DNA from: Oxyruncus cristatus | Lineage: Eukaryota; Chordata; Aves; Passeriformes; Cotingidae | DNA length: 64,000 nt | Direction of reading: 5' to 3' | Assembly: GCA_013399855.1 (NCBI GenBank) | Contig: VXAY01004336.1 | Location: 643,828-707,827 of the forward strand | In this document: piece by piece, positions 51,001 to 63,865 of the stretch | How the letters are laid out: every line of letters begins with the position of its first letter | Numbering within the stretch: position 1 is the first letter of the stretch | Notes under the pieces: model-generated | The model's database searches: none | Seen by the model: only the letters and a program-made list of their open reading frames with translations | Told to the model about the DNA's origin: nothing | Translations under genes and position numbers: made by a program

Positions 51001-54000
51001 CTGAACTTCTTGGATGTTCATTCTATGATAAATATTCAAATCTTTGTAAGCCTTATCCAACATACACAGAACTGATGGCAGCAGCTGCTAAATATTTTTT
51101 GGCAATACTCATTCTCATAAAGACCCTTTCATATAGGCTGTTGAGACTTCAGCTGTCCTATATTCCCTTGCACAAAAAAAGAGAATGGAGCTGCATTTTA
51201 GAGAGCTCAGTTTCCCTATGTGCTGTGGCCCTAAAATCGGGACAGCTGAGGTTGCTTGACCATAAGATCAGTGACAATAGTAGTGTAGTTGTAAGGCTAG
51301 ATATACAGTCAGAAAGCTACTAGGTCCATGGAAATGTGAAATGTAGTCTCAGACTAAGGATATAATCTCTGAAAGGAGTCAATTCTTCTAAATCTCATAT
51401 GTGGGACTATTGTTAGAAGAAGAAAAAAGGGAAAACTTAAAAATCAATACTTGTAAGTAAGTGAAAAAACATTCTAAACAGAGTGGCCACTTAGCACATG
51501 CTTTATTCTGACCACCTCAACATTGGAACATTACATTTATGTAATTTTTGCCATAATTCATACTGTTGGATCGTTAAACATGTACTTGGTTATTGCCAAG
51601 CATAATTGTGAGCTGCTGGAAGCATTACTGGTTTGTAAATAAGTATTTCTTCATAGATGGATAACGGGGTTTTCTTCCATGCTCATTTACATATCACTTA
51701 TGAGAGAAAATCAAATAATGTATTTTAAAGGGAAGATAGAGAGAGGACTGCAAGTAGCAAGAATTAAATAACAGAAACAATTACTAAAGAACTGCTGCAG
51801 CATATTCTCTTTATGTGGCAGAGGTTTTACAATATTTACTTTATATAATAGGAGTTATAAGTAGAATTCTATGTTGTCTGTTCAACCTATTATGCAGATG
51901 GTGCTTGATTAAAATCTATTTTAAACTACAGCGATTACTGCAAGATAGTGTGCATAAAACAGCTCTCCTAGCTCCATTAAAGGCTTTGGTACTATTGCAG
52001 TTTATTTTAAATATGCTTATAGACATTTTCCAAGTTCTCAAGGGACATTTAGATATCAATGATGTGCCTTACTTGATAGTTTTAAACCCTACACTAGATA
52101 TTCTTGTGATCTATTATATGTGCAACATGGTTAATGTACACTTTTTTAAAGTGAAAGATTATTGCTTTCTTGTGATAAATAAGTTAAATACATCACCATA
52201 ATTAAGCAATAAGCCATGACAGGAGGTGGATTACCATGAGCTAACTACACCTCCAGGGATTTTGAGGCACAAGTCTATGCCTAGCAGAATATATATGGGT
52301 TTTATTTTATTTTCCATCTGTCTCTGCTTTGGTGGTTAGAAGTGGAGTCTATGAAGCTGATAGACTGATGGGAGCATAAGGTAGGCCATCATCTCAGCCA
52401 TTTGCAGGATTATTAGTACTGGAATTCTTGTATTCTTTTTATTTCGTTATTTTCATATAAGACAAACAGAATTTCCCCTGTGAGTACTCTGTTTTTAACA
52501 GTGGGAGTTTGAAGTGTCTTGATCATTAAGTTGGAGAATAAGGTTTTAGAGCCATTCTCAGAACAGCTTACCAGAAGGCGACTTACACAAGTTTCTGTAG
52601 TATATCACCTAGTTTAAGGGTAGTTGAAGTCATGTGGTATCCTAAAATACAGAGAACTTTAAAATCTCCTTGTTTCAAAACTGCTCTGAAGAGAAGAAAA
52701 CTTTAAAAAATCGCAGAGGTAAATTTTTAACTATAGAACAAGTTATTGTCAAGTCTTCTTGCTCATGGATTTTGCACAGGACTTCTGATGTCAAATTAAC
52801 TAATGTCAAACTAACTATGGAGCCTTAGTTAATTACCCATTAATGGGTATTTTTCTGTACCCCATAGAATGAAATAATAGCAAGAGATTAAATCTTGGAT
52901 AACTTAATAATGGGTAGCACACTGCTTCTGTTTTTTCATATTTCCCAAACGCTGCCAATAGGCTGCATGTCCATTAACTGTGTATTAAAGATGCATCTAT
53001 TGTAACACAATGCCCAGGAAGCAATCAGTTGCATTTTCAAATTGTGGTCATCACTTTTTTCTGTTTTTAGTAAGCCACAAAGATGCAAGTTCTTTTGGAC
53101 ACCACACAGTGATGCATATAGAAAAATAAAAAGCTTTTTTTCTCAAAATGATGATTTCCAGCCATTTTACTCGTGCAGTTCCACTGATCTGAACACCTGT
53201 ATTCTTCTGTACCACTTGATATGCATTATTAAAAAATAATAATAGGAGGAAGTGAAAGAAGTCATGCCTAGTAGATCCTTAGCCTAGAGCATACCTTTTA
53301 TGCTCTTGATCTTCTCATACTTCAAAACGCTTATGATGCACAGTACTTTGGTCATGCCTACAAAAGAAAAAAGCCTTTGAAACCACTTGTAAGATCACAC
53401 ATCATTGCTACAGATATAGTAAATTAAGTGATCATATCAAGAGAATCTGTTTTGCCATGGAGCTCCAATCTGTTGAAGAATCAGGTCAGTGTCCCTTCAT
53501 GTGCTTGTAAGTCATAGAGTCATTGAGGTTGGAAAATACTTTTAAGATCATTGAGTCCAACTGTTAACCTCACACTTCCAAGTCCACCACTAAGCCATGT
53601 CCCCAGTTGCCACATCTACACATCTTTTAAATGCTGCCAGGGATAGTGACTCCACCACTTCCCTGGACCACCTGTTCCAATGCTTGACAGCCCTCTCAGT
53701 GAAGAAATTTTTCCACAATATCCAACTATACATCCCCAGGTGCCACTTGAGGCCATTACTTTTCATTCTACAGCTTGTAACTTGGGTCAAGACCCCAACA
53801 CACAGCTTTCAGGCAGTTGTAGAGGGTGATAAGGTCTCCCCTGAGCCACCTTCTCTCGAGGCTAAGCAACCCAGTTCCCTCAGCTGCTCCTCACAAGACT
53901 TGTGCTCTAGACCCTTCACTAGGAAAATAGGGTGCTTTGGTGTTTGCACAAATACTCATGTGCAGTTTTTTTTAGGCGATGCACATGAACTTTCCTCCAT

Positions 54001-54448
54001 ACACCATTCCTCTTTCACTCCCTTCCTCAAACCGTTTGCTTCTGCATGAGCAGACGACGAAACTGTGCAGCTAAATACAGATAGATCAGAACTGATCCTT
54101 CAAGGGGCTCCAGACTGTCTGTACTGGTGAAGCTTTGTTTCTTCAGACTTTAATTAGAAGGTGTATAGGGGAATGTCTATAGCTTTAATTGTTTCATTCA
54201 CAATCAGATTCTCTTCAAAGTCTCTGGAAGGTGTACCACCAGCTGCAGAAGAAATTGATTTGAACAGTAGTCTGGGGAAAAACTGAGGAAGGGTGAGAGT
54301 GTCAACATTTTGATCATCAAAGAGAGCAACAAAAACTCTATTTTTGCATGCAAAATCCAAAATTTTTGTATCACAGAGGCTGTAATGATGGGTGGACTGA
54401 ATTAAATTGGCAGGGTTTTAATAGTACTTTCCTAATTCTATGTTACAG
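48055..54448 (+). other. TOX: TOX intron, 6.4 kb
   Basis: It is bounded by GTAGGC at 48055 and TATGTTACAG ending at 54448. It is AT-rich single-copy sequence with one CR1 fragment at 53511-53920. A 128-codon leucine-rich open frame at 51815-52201 starts at GTG and has no recognisable domain, so I do not call it a gene. Nothing else is recognised. Confidence 0.9.
53511..53920 (-). mobile_element. CR1 LINE 3' fragment, reverse orientation
   Basis: On the + strand it starts GTCATAGAGTCATTGAGGTT, the reverse complement of a CR1 3' UTR. It runs through ATCATTGAGTCCAACTGTTA, CACTTCCCTGGACCACCTGT, GATAAGGTCTCCCCTGAGCC and CTCAGCTGCTCCTCAC. On the - strand a partial frame reads FFTERAVKHWNRWSREVVES, the CR1 reverse-transcriptase C-terminus. 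It is about 410 bp, 5'-truncated, and antisense to TOX. It ends roughly 530 bases before the HMG-box exon. Confidence 0.93.
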
Positions 54449-54679
54449 GTCAATGGTGGTGAGAAGAGACCTGCTTCAGATATGGGAAAGAAACCTAAAA
54501 CTCCCAAAAAGAAGAAGAAGAAGGACCCAAATGAGCCACAGAAACCTGTGTCTGCCTATGCATTGTTCTTTCGAGACACTCAAGCAGCCATCAAGGGCCA
54601 AAACCCCAATGCTACTTTTGGTGAAGTCTCTAAAATTGTAGCTTCAATGTGGGACGGCTTAGGAGAAGAACAAAAACAG
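54449..54679 (+). CDS. TOX: TOX internal coding exon (nuclear localisation stretch and first part of HMG box, 77 codons)
   Basis: The acceptor is TATGTTACAG and the donor is GTACAA at 54680. The 231-bp exon is phase 0 at both ends. Residues 1-13 read [13 protein letters not shown]. Residues 14-25 are a lysine-rich segment with six consecutive lysines, the nuclear localisation signal region. From about residue 28 the HMG box begins, with [20 protein letters not shown] (helix 1) and then [20 protein letters not shown] (helix 2). The exon ends EEQKQ, so the rest of the box, which in mammals continues with a VYKKK-type segment, must come from a downstream exon. The single HMG box gives structure-dependent, weakly sequence-specific DNA binding and bending. 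This part is essentially identical to mammalian TOX (about residues 231-307). Confidence 0.97.
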
Positions 54680-57600
54680 GTACAATATGTGCTAGAGCTC
54701 AGAGGCTTTGTTTCAGGAAAGTGTTATCAGGGTCATCTAAGCACTGCAGGCAGCTTCCTTTGTTTGCCAGGATGAAACTTGAATATGTGACATTTCAAGA
54801 ATATGATTTAAAGAGACTGAGATAAGGAGAGTATTGTTTCGTTTCGTCTGTATGAAACCAGTAAAAGAGTTTTCTTAGTTTCTTAGGGTGTGACACAAGC
54901 TTTAGGATTATATTTAGGATTGTTTTTTGGCATAATTAGTGGGCCTAGGGTTTTACGATGGCATTGCTCTGTGTATTGACACCATGGTGTAAGAGAATCT
55001 TGCTGCCAAAGCTTAGACCTGTGCAGTGGGACCTGACATATATCTGAGCTTCTAGCTGGAGATGTTTCCCTGACCCATGATCCTGTTATGCTACAAGGGA
55101 GCTGAACGTACCTTTGCACCAGGCTTTTATGAAAGAAATGAGTGATAGTTGAGCCAAAGAGGCCTAGGGTGGACACTGGCAAATGGACAGTGTTCTGGTG
55201 TACCCTCTAGCATACATGTGGGCTGTGGAAATCACATCCCTTACTTAGTTCCATCTACCATAGAAAGGCCTTGGTTCTGCAATAAGGTCAGCAGAGCTGG
55301 ACCTGAACCTTTGCAGAAATCCTTCCAAGTCAGTCAAATGCTGTGTAAAAGTGGGCCACTCTGGAAGCTCGTCATGTTCATGTGGTGACAGTTGTCAAAT
55401 ACCACTCATCCTCACGATAGCATACCATTGTTTTTTTGTTGGTTTTGGTTTCATTTATACTAACTGCCAGCAGAATTGATTGGTTTCATAAAGAAATGGG
55501 AACTTTAAGAAGGAAACAGATATGGAAGGACAGGACACGTTGGGTGAGTTATTTGGGCTGCAGGAGACCTGACTGGGGATTGATGTCAACACAGAGAATG
55601 GAAAAGTACTTGTACTAAGTTGAATCTCATTCATTCACACATTATTAGTACAAAATTATAGTTAATAAGACTAAGAATTAAAGGAAAAAGTTCTTATTAT
55701 TTTTTCATATGTAAAACTATTTGGGCTTAAAAAAAAAAAAAGGTTTACTTTGTTAATAACTGGATGGTGAAGGTACATCTAGATCCCTGTTAAAAATACC
55801 AGTTTAGTAAGAATCAAGATTTGACATTCATTGACTATCTAAAAAAAAGCTTATGCTATCTAGTATCCCCCATTGAATAAGTCCAGCATTTGGAAGGTTT
55901 AGCTTGAGGAAAGGTAACTTTCTGAACACAGGGATGAGAGAAGTCACTTGGCCTGGCACATTATTTATTTTGTTGTGTTGTCTCTTTCTTCTCCTTTTTT
56001 TAGTATGTCCAGTAAAGGCCAATGCTCTAGATCTCACAAGCTGTTTAGATCTTCCCAGTACAACAGTTCTGTACTTGAGCATTACTGTTTGGGACCATGA
56101 TGATGTTTGTTCAGCTTTGATCCAGAAAAAGTACAGACTATGCTTTTGGTTAAGTTCACAAGCAAGTTTTTAATCCCATTCCTCTTTGTTCCACGTACCT
56201 TCCAGTTTGTAGGAGGGACAGTCCTCTGAGGCACACCAAGAGTAGCCACTGCTCAGCAGATTGCCCAAGAAGCAGCCTTCTGACCCTGCTGTGCTTGGTC
56301 AGGACCTCTGACCAAAGCTGAGAAACTATAGACTGTGGTATCTGGCTTAAATTGTTTCCTACTCCATAGAAAGACTGTTACCCAGAAGCATTCCCTGTTC
56401 TTGAAATCTGGACTTTTTTTTTTTTTCTGAAATAGTGAAAGGCCAAGACCTGGACATAGAGAGCCTGTCTCTCTAGTTAATCATATATCTCTCTCATGAT
56501 GACACCAAGCAAAAAATTATGTATTTAGCCAGACCCTTAATTTCTGAGTGTTGCAGTGATGCGGTTTTTACTTCCATAGTATTTGTTCTGCTTACAACTC
56601 AGAAAACTTGGCTTCATGAGTAATGGTCTAAGATCCTATAATAGAGATAAACCTAAAAGACTGTAAAATGCACATTTCCTTGGAGCTTGTCATCTGAGTG
56701 CTACCACCAGAATATTGAAGTCTTTCCATAGAACTCTGTTTAGAAAAGTGCATAAAATCCTGAATGTCCAGCTTTAACTTCAATTTCCTATTCATAGTTG
56801 AAAGCAATAATTGAATAAGTCTTACGCTAGAACAGCAAAGCTAAATTTATTTTCCTTATCTCTTTGTTCTTAATTTAAGTTGAAACACAGCAGAATGATG
56901 TGTTATGGAATCCACATGACACGTTTGTGAAAAAATGGCTGCAACCAGGCTTTTAAGCAAATTTTTCCAGGAGTTTGGGTTAGCATATCTTTGTTGCTCT
57001 TTGACTCACTTTGCCTATTCATTATCATCTATTAAGCACATTTTTAGACTCCAGGCCAAAGCCCCTTCTAATCTAGCACTGTACAAAATCAATAAAAGAT
57101 AGTCCCCATTAAAAAAAAAAAAAAAAATTGGCAATCCGATTTTCTAGAATAAATTTAAACTTATTTTTTATTACATTAGGGATCTAATGTAGAAGGTAAT
57201 GATTACAAGACATCTTAACTGACTAGATAGTCTGTATTTTAAAAGCCTAATTTTTAAGATCCAGAGCATTAGTAACAGTAACTGTTTTGAAACCTATGTC
57301 TCTGGTAGGAAAATTGGATGCTAAAAATACAAATGATTAATGTAGCATTTGGTATTTGGCATTGAAGAATCTTCAGAAATTCAAAAATAGTTAAATAAAG
57401 AAACAATAACATCATTAGAGGACTACTTTATTGATGAATTATACTTGCTGAAAAGGATTCATTATCATAAAGCTTCTGGCTTTTATGTTTTGAAAGCTAA
57501 TGCTTATTCTGAAATTTAAATAGAAGTATGTTTCCAAATTATGTTTCCTGAATTGGAACTCCTTTTAGTATTTAAATAGTAAACATAAACGAATCAGAAA

Positions 57601-59088
57601 GTAGAACACAATGCAGCTATTGAGAAAGAATAGCCTCATGTTTTCATGCTGAAATGAAATCTTCTTTGTTCCTATGATCTGAGCCAGTTTTTCCTGAAAT
57701 GCATAGAATTCTTGTTTCTTCCTGAAAACTGACCACAGAATAAATAAAGGTATAGAAGCTCAGTACAGTAATGACCTAAAGGCAGTATATGTATATCCAA
57801 CCCTTAGCAACAAAATTTTGATAACTTGACATACTAGACTGTAACTTGAAAAGCTTCGTGCAATAACCACATATGTTTTTCAAACTTTGAGGAATTAGAG
57901 AAGTGTTATTTGAGAAAATAGGATTTGAATGACAAAAAAAGGAAATGTTATTACGAACTAGATGATGGTTGGTGCCTTACTGAAGTAAGGGGAAAGTTAT
58001 GCTTAAAATGGATCACACTCTTATACTCTTACCATGAGAATACTGCAATTTATTAGATTAAAACAGAAACTAGTGTACTTCCCCCTCGTTTTACCATTTT
58101 CTTTTTTGGGTCACATGCTATAACTGTTCCCATTAATTTCTGTTTGTAAAAGGGACATTTTCAAACAATGCTGCTGTGTGCCTGTGTTTTGTTTGTCCAA
58201 ACCTTTCCACACAGAGAAGTCTAGAAATTAAAGGGACTTTAGTGGTCATGGTGGCTTTTGTCATGGTTTCTTCTCAGATTCTGAATTGGGTTACAATAAT
58301 TACACATAATAAGAAGCCATGACTGTGCACTTTCCTTCATTTTTCACTGTAAATCTTTTCCAAAACTGTTCAGATTAATAAATCTGTGAATGGAAAGCAG
58401 CTGTAGCAGTGGTATGTTGAGATACATTCTCCTCAATGCTGTAGTCATAGCAGAGGGATATTTTTTTCAGTGGCTTCCAGTTTCTCTCTCATGATCACAA
58501 ACACTGTTTTCTCCTTAGTCAGTACTATACTTCTGTGCATCCTATTTTTATAGCTTATTTATGTACATCTTTGACCTTTGCACACATTTTTACTGCAAAG
58601 GGGAGATAAACAGCCCCCAGGAAAGAAGGTTCAGCATGCTAAATGGTTGAGTCTCTGGCTTTCAGACAGAGAACACTGGTTTAAACTGGGTAAAAAGGCT
58701 ATTTAGGTCTTTTTCTGTCCTTAGATGAAAAAAGGAAAGTAATTTTAAATCAGTACCAGATGTGCATGTACTAAATGAACCTTAAGTTTCTAATTGGAGT
58801 CCTAGTAAAGCTGTAATAGATGTGGCAAATTACAAACAAAATGTTCTTGTTTACATTAGCGTAACTTTAAAACTTCAGCCAAAGACCTTAATAAATGTTC
58901 TATTATTCTAAAAATGGAATTGAACATCTATTCAACATTCAACAAAATTAATCTCTGGTGTAACGTCAGTGACTTAACTGGAATTCTAGCAGGAATTAAT
59001 TTGGCCTCCTATGAACAGCTTAGTGTGCGTACTTGTGTGTGTGTATGTCTTTCTGTGTGTTTACTTAACTGTTGCACTGGCCCCACAG

Positions 59089-59142
59089 CTGGAAGAAGGA
59101 TGGATTCACATAGGGTACCCAAGACTTAACAATCAGAAGCAG
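59089..59142 (+). other. Possible 54-bp in-frame cassette exon (unproven)
   Basis: The segment is preceded by a T-rich stretch, a branch-point-like TTAAC and CCCCACAG. It is followed by the good donor GTAAAA. It is 18 codons, phase 0 at both ends like the neighbouring TOX exons, without a stop, and reads LEEGWIHIGYPRLNNQKQ. Inclusion would insert 18 residues into the HMG box after EEQKQ. Such acceptor-donor pairs also arise by chance in long introns, and I know of no TOX isoform with this segment. Confidence 0.2.
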
Positions 59143-60683
59143 GTAAAACAACTGTTGGAGTGCTGTAACAGATGCTGTCTTTTCAGGCTGCATAATTCAT
59201 ACACAGTAATATTAGCTGCAACAGTTCAGCTCAATAGCAACACCTCATTATTTTATCCCTCGGTATTTATTCCTATGGTTGACGCCTCATGAAATTACTG
59301 CTAATGTGTTTATATAAGGGCAGATCTGACACAAGTGGGAAGAATTTAATTTCCCACTCATTCTTTCCTGCTGATGTGTCCTCTTCCCCTGGTAGAAGTG
59401 GCAAGTGTAAATAGTTAATTTGCTTCAATTATGAGCCTGTCCTGCTAAATTAGAAGCAGCAGGAATATGAAGAGCCAGAATTGTACATATGAGGCAGCTG
59501 ACAAATCCTCGGAGCTCACAAAATCAAATCATTTACTCCTCATTGGTGCTCAAAGACCCACTAGATAAAAGCTGCAGTTTATTCTTTAACATCTGATGGA
59601 ACTTGGATTGGATGTTACCAATACTTATGTAAAAAGAAGTCCCTGTACAGTAGTGTCAATGTTTGTGATGCTGTTACCATTTTCACTATGACCCACAAGC
59701 TTTCAGGAGTTTCTGTTTTGGTCACTAAAAATAACCCAAACTGATTTGGGTATGAATAATAATAAAGCATGTTTTACAAGTTTCTCTTTTGACCACAGGG
59801 AAATAGCAATCCATTATCTACTTCTGGGATTAATCAGGTAGGTCAGGAGGGGTTTTCAAAGCAATGCTGGCCAACATTTCACATCTCCACAGCTTCTCTC
59901 ATGATGTGAGACACCACAAGTCAGATCAAAGTGGGTACAAGATCAGCGTTTCAACAGGTCTTGGCACCACCTGGCTTCTGGGGACACCTAACCTAGCTCC
60001 TCCTCCCTCCCAGGGTGTGATGCCATTCTCCAAGGAATAACTAACACACTTGTAAGACTATGATAATATACCTTCAGTTTAGTAGATAAACGACCACAAG
60101 AGGTTTAGCTTTGTTTTATTTTTTAAAAGAGAGTAGGAAGAGAGGGCACATCTGTGTGTGCACACTGCCAAAGTGAATTACAGGCAAAATGGATTCAGGA
60201 ATGAGCACAACAGACAGCAACCTTGCATCTCCCCTCCCAGCTACCTGCACCAGCAAAGTTGCTTTTACCAGTGCTGCATCTTAGGTGTGTTTGGGAGATG
60301 CACTGTTTTTCCTCACGAATTTCTATATTGAAATTGCATCTCTACCCTTTAAAGATCTAGATGAGAGTGTCAAGAGTTTTAAACAACTGATCCTCATTCT
60401 GGTGTATTCTCCTTCTCCCTTTCTCTGAAAGCATCTGGGCTTAATGAGCTGGAACACAAATGGGCCAAGAACAGGCACACATTCAGTGCAGATACAACTC
60501 ATGTCTATGTTCATATATGTAAATTTATATCTTCGGATTATTCCATTGCCCTGGCTTCTACAGGGCCAAGCCCTTGAAGTCATCATCTTCTACAGACTCC
60601 GAGGAGAGCAGTGTCAGGTCCCCTGTTTGCAGTGCAGTTTTGCCTCAGGACCTCTGGTACCTGACACCTCCCAGTGCCACCCA

Positions 60684-60702
60684 GAGCTGAGCTGAGCTGA
60701 GC
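60684..60702. repeat. (GAGCT)n short tandem repeat
   Basis: About four pentamer units, GAGCT repeated, in intron. It is short, with no function suggested. Confidence 0.7.
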
Positions 60703-61425
60703 AAGACTGTACTGTGCACTTGGGATGGGAGACCTTCCCCTCTGTCGCAGAAAAAGATAGAATTAATGTCCCCATAGGAGTCACCTAGGTCACCATAGGA
60801 GCTGCCACATCTTACTCTGTGTAGGCTAATACAAGCTATCCTCTGCTGGCCTCCTGGCCAGCCTCCTGCCCAGCAGCTTGGTCCTCCTCCAGCCTCCTGG
60901 GAGCACTAAAATCACAGGGAATATCAGACACCCCATATCCTGAGTGGATTTCTAATATCCACTTGCAGCATACAACAGACACAGTGCCTACAGAAATATT
61001 GCACAAGGCCACCGAGTTAAGAAATATTGACTTTAACTCCACTTCACCTTCTTGTTGTACTTGCAAGCAGCTGGGCCAAAAGGACCCTGGATTCCAAATA
61101 TTGCTGTAGCAATGTGGATAAATAATAGCCTTAATTTTCTAATTATTCTTCTTCCCCACCTTTTGTCCATACATTTGAGCCTGATAGGAACATGACTTTA
61201 AGTCATTTGCATACAGAACTGGATTTAGGCCCAATTATTATGCCTCCATTCAGGCTCACATCCTTGTTTTTTTAAAAACAATACCAGCAAGTGGAAATAA
61301 TCACCACATAAATCATATGCTTAATGTCACTTCTTTTGTACCCAACTTTCATTCAACATGCTTCTGATAAATTATACAGTCCTGCTCCTGTAAGCTGCAA
61401 ACATCAAGACTATAAGGTCAGATTT

Positions 61426-61491
61426 AGGCCTGGCACAAATGTCTGCAATTTTCAGTGATCTCCATTGAGTCTCACTGTTTGTGCTAGACCT
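61426..61491. repeat. Imperfect inverted repeat (14-bp arms)
   Basis: The arms AGGCCTGGCACAAA (61426-61439) and TTTGTGCTAGACCT (61478-61491) pair at 12 of 14 positions around a loop of about 38 bases. It may be a remnant of an old repeat or of a small foldback element. No target-site duplication was identified. Confidence 0.45.
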
Positions 61492-62670
61492 GACTTTGGC
61501 CTGTGATCTTTCTCCCACATGCCAGAAAGACTGAATTCTTTACCCCAAGCTTCTAATATGTCATCAGTATCTTTTTCATGCTCTACAGTCAAAGAGACTG
61601 CTGAGCCATATAGCCAGCCCTGGGCCTCTTTCTGTTACTGTATGTATCTAGATTAAGAATCAAATGGTAACATGTTTCAGTATCCATTAAGCAATTCTGA
61701 GGATTTTTTTTACTGACTGCTGTGGGAATATCTTTCTCCATATTTTAGATGTGTGTGTGCAGCTCTAGGTGCCTTTGCTGCAAAATCTGAAGATTAAAAC
61801 TAGAGATATGTCTCCCACTTGGAAAAAAACCAAGTTTTCTCTATGAGCCTAGGTATTTAGGTCCAGGAACGACAGTCTGAATGTGGAATTTAATTCTGGA
61901 TTGCAACCTACTGTATTTTATCAGATGACATTCCTGTAACTGTAGTCCATGAAAGTGACACTCCCCTGGGTTATAACACTGCAGAGACCACGAAGACAAA
62001 ATCGGTCATACTGCATTTTGATTTACTGCTTTTGCATATACTGTTTTGGGGGGGTTCTGGAACACTCCCACCAAAACAAATGTGGGCACTTTTATATCAT
62101 TTTAAAAAGACAAATATAACTTGCATGCAAGTGTCAGCTCTAAGGAGATAGTCACAAGATAAACGGAAAACTTCCCCTTCTTCCTCATCCTTGTACCATC
62201 TATTTAGGCAAAGCCAGGGAAGTAGCATGGTCCTTTGTAATGTGCTTTGTCAACCAGGAGACACACAGCTTTTGCAGACTTCCATGAGGTGCAAATTCTG
62301 AAAGTCTCTTTTTCTCCTAAAACCATCAGTCAGCTTAGTCCACTGTCTCCAAGTCTCTAGCATCATCTCAACTATCAAAGGGGACTGTAGTCACAAGCAA
62401 TAATCTTCCATTAGCACCTGATACTCAAAACCAAGGACATGGTCACGGATGTGTGGTACCTGTTTGGCTCTTGTGATGACTGGGGGAAGGGAGATCTGTT
62501 CTCCTGAGGAACTAAGGGTGCAAGCCACATGGGACAGGGTGGTAATCCTGCTACCCAGTGTGTTGTGATATATTGATAATCTTCCATAAGCAAGTTGAGA
62601 GGAAGTTAATTGGGAAAAAATGGCTAACCAGAACAAAATCTTGGCTTAAGACATTGCAGGTATATTTCAG

Positions 62671-62684
62671 CTATATATATATAT
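62671..62684. repeat. Short (TA)n tract
   Basis: About seven TA units in intron. It is a simple repeat. Confidence 0.8.
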
Positions 62685-63844
62685 CAGTGATGCGTTTCAT
62701 ATTATAGAACACATAGAAGAGCACCAGAGACACAAAGCCTGCCTCAAGGAATTTATGATCCAAAAAGACAAGAACTAAACAGCAGTTAAAATACCTAAAG
62801 CAAAACATGAACAGAAATTGGCATCATAATACAGAAGTGCTGATGTTCTACTGTGGTTTTATTTGGTAAATACAGTATTTGTGAGTGTTTGTCCTATAAC
62901 TCACCACCTCTGTATCTCCAAGTGAAACTTTGGTACCAGGCTGTCAGAGCCCAGAACATTCATTTTCCCTGGTGGCCTAATTCACATTCCATCGTATATA
63001 TTTATGTGCACAGAGTAGAGTTTTGTACTTGCTTGTTTTGGAAAGTATCTTCTTCTGTATTTCTGCATTTTTTGCTTAACAGTGTAGGGGAACTTGAAGT
63101 TATCTTGGTAGCTCAATTAAATAAGGACTTGTGTATTCTGCTGTCTACATTTACATTTGTGAAGCACAGTAAGAAAATAATGCCAGCAAGTTCCATTTAT
63201 AGACTAATAATGTTGTCTTGGTGTTTTGGAGTTTCTATAAAATGCTGAAGAGAGAAAGAATAAATTAAACTGACCCATCCTGCATATATAGAAATTATGA
63301 GTTTTTTCTGCCAACATTCAATTTCCACAACTGGGACAATATAAAAAATAAAATATTGTGTAAGGAAACAAATCTTCTGCTGAATCAGAATGGGCCTTTA
63401 CTGCCTGAGTGACAATCAGTTGACATTCAATTATCATGTTAATTGAATTAAAGCAAGATATAAATTACTTAATTCTATAACTGTATGCTCCTGTCAAGTT
63501 ACTTATTTAATAATTGTTGCTTGCTTGATGGAGGACAGGAAAATGACCTTATAAGAGATTTCTGAGTTGGTAAAAATAAAATTGAATATTCCCACTATAT
63601 GCTATAGATAAGCACAAGAACAGAACCCTGCTTCTTGATACAGGAAAAATGTTAAATGTATTATTAATTTGGCACTGTCTTAAGCATGAAACTCAAAAGA
63701 GCTTCTGCCATTTTCTAGAGCACACTTGAATGATGACACAAGCCTTTTTTCATCCCCAAAAGTGCTGCAAGGATGCAACTCTGTTACACTTATTACAACA
63801 CAAAACTATTTAACCTGAGGGCTAAAAATTCTCACAGCTGCATT

Positions 63845-63865
63845 AAAAAAAAAAAAAAAAAAAAA
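63845..63865. repeat. Poly-A tract (21 bp)
   Basis: This is the longest homopolymer of the window. The upstream sequence shows no processed-transcript or SINE features, so there is no support for calling it a retrocopy tail. Confidence 0.85.

Noticed and set aside
51815..52201. 128-codon leucine-rich open frame on the + strand
   Set aside because: It starts at GTG, lies in an intron, has no recognisable domain or flanking gene signals, and has the hydrophobic composition expected from T-rich DNA.
53590..53790. 66-codon minus-strand open frame as a host gene
   Set aside because: Its sequence is the CR1 reverse-transcriptase C-terminus and belongs to the CR1 fragment at 53511-53920.
54680..54775. 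Read-through of the HMG-box exon past its donor
   Set aside because: The extra residues are unlike any HMG box, while the donor GTACAA and the known TOX junction fit the exon end.
62853..63248. 131-codon open frame near the right end
   Set aside because: It shows no homology I can recognise, no TOX sequence and no splice signals framing it.
63845..63865. Poly-A tail of a retrocopy or SINE
   Set aside because: No coding remnant, SINE head or flanking duplication is seen upstream, so it is treated as a simple homopolymer.
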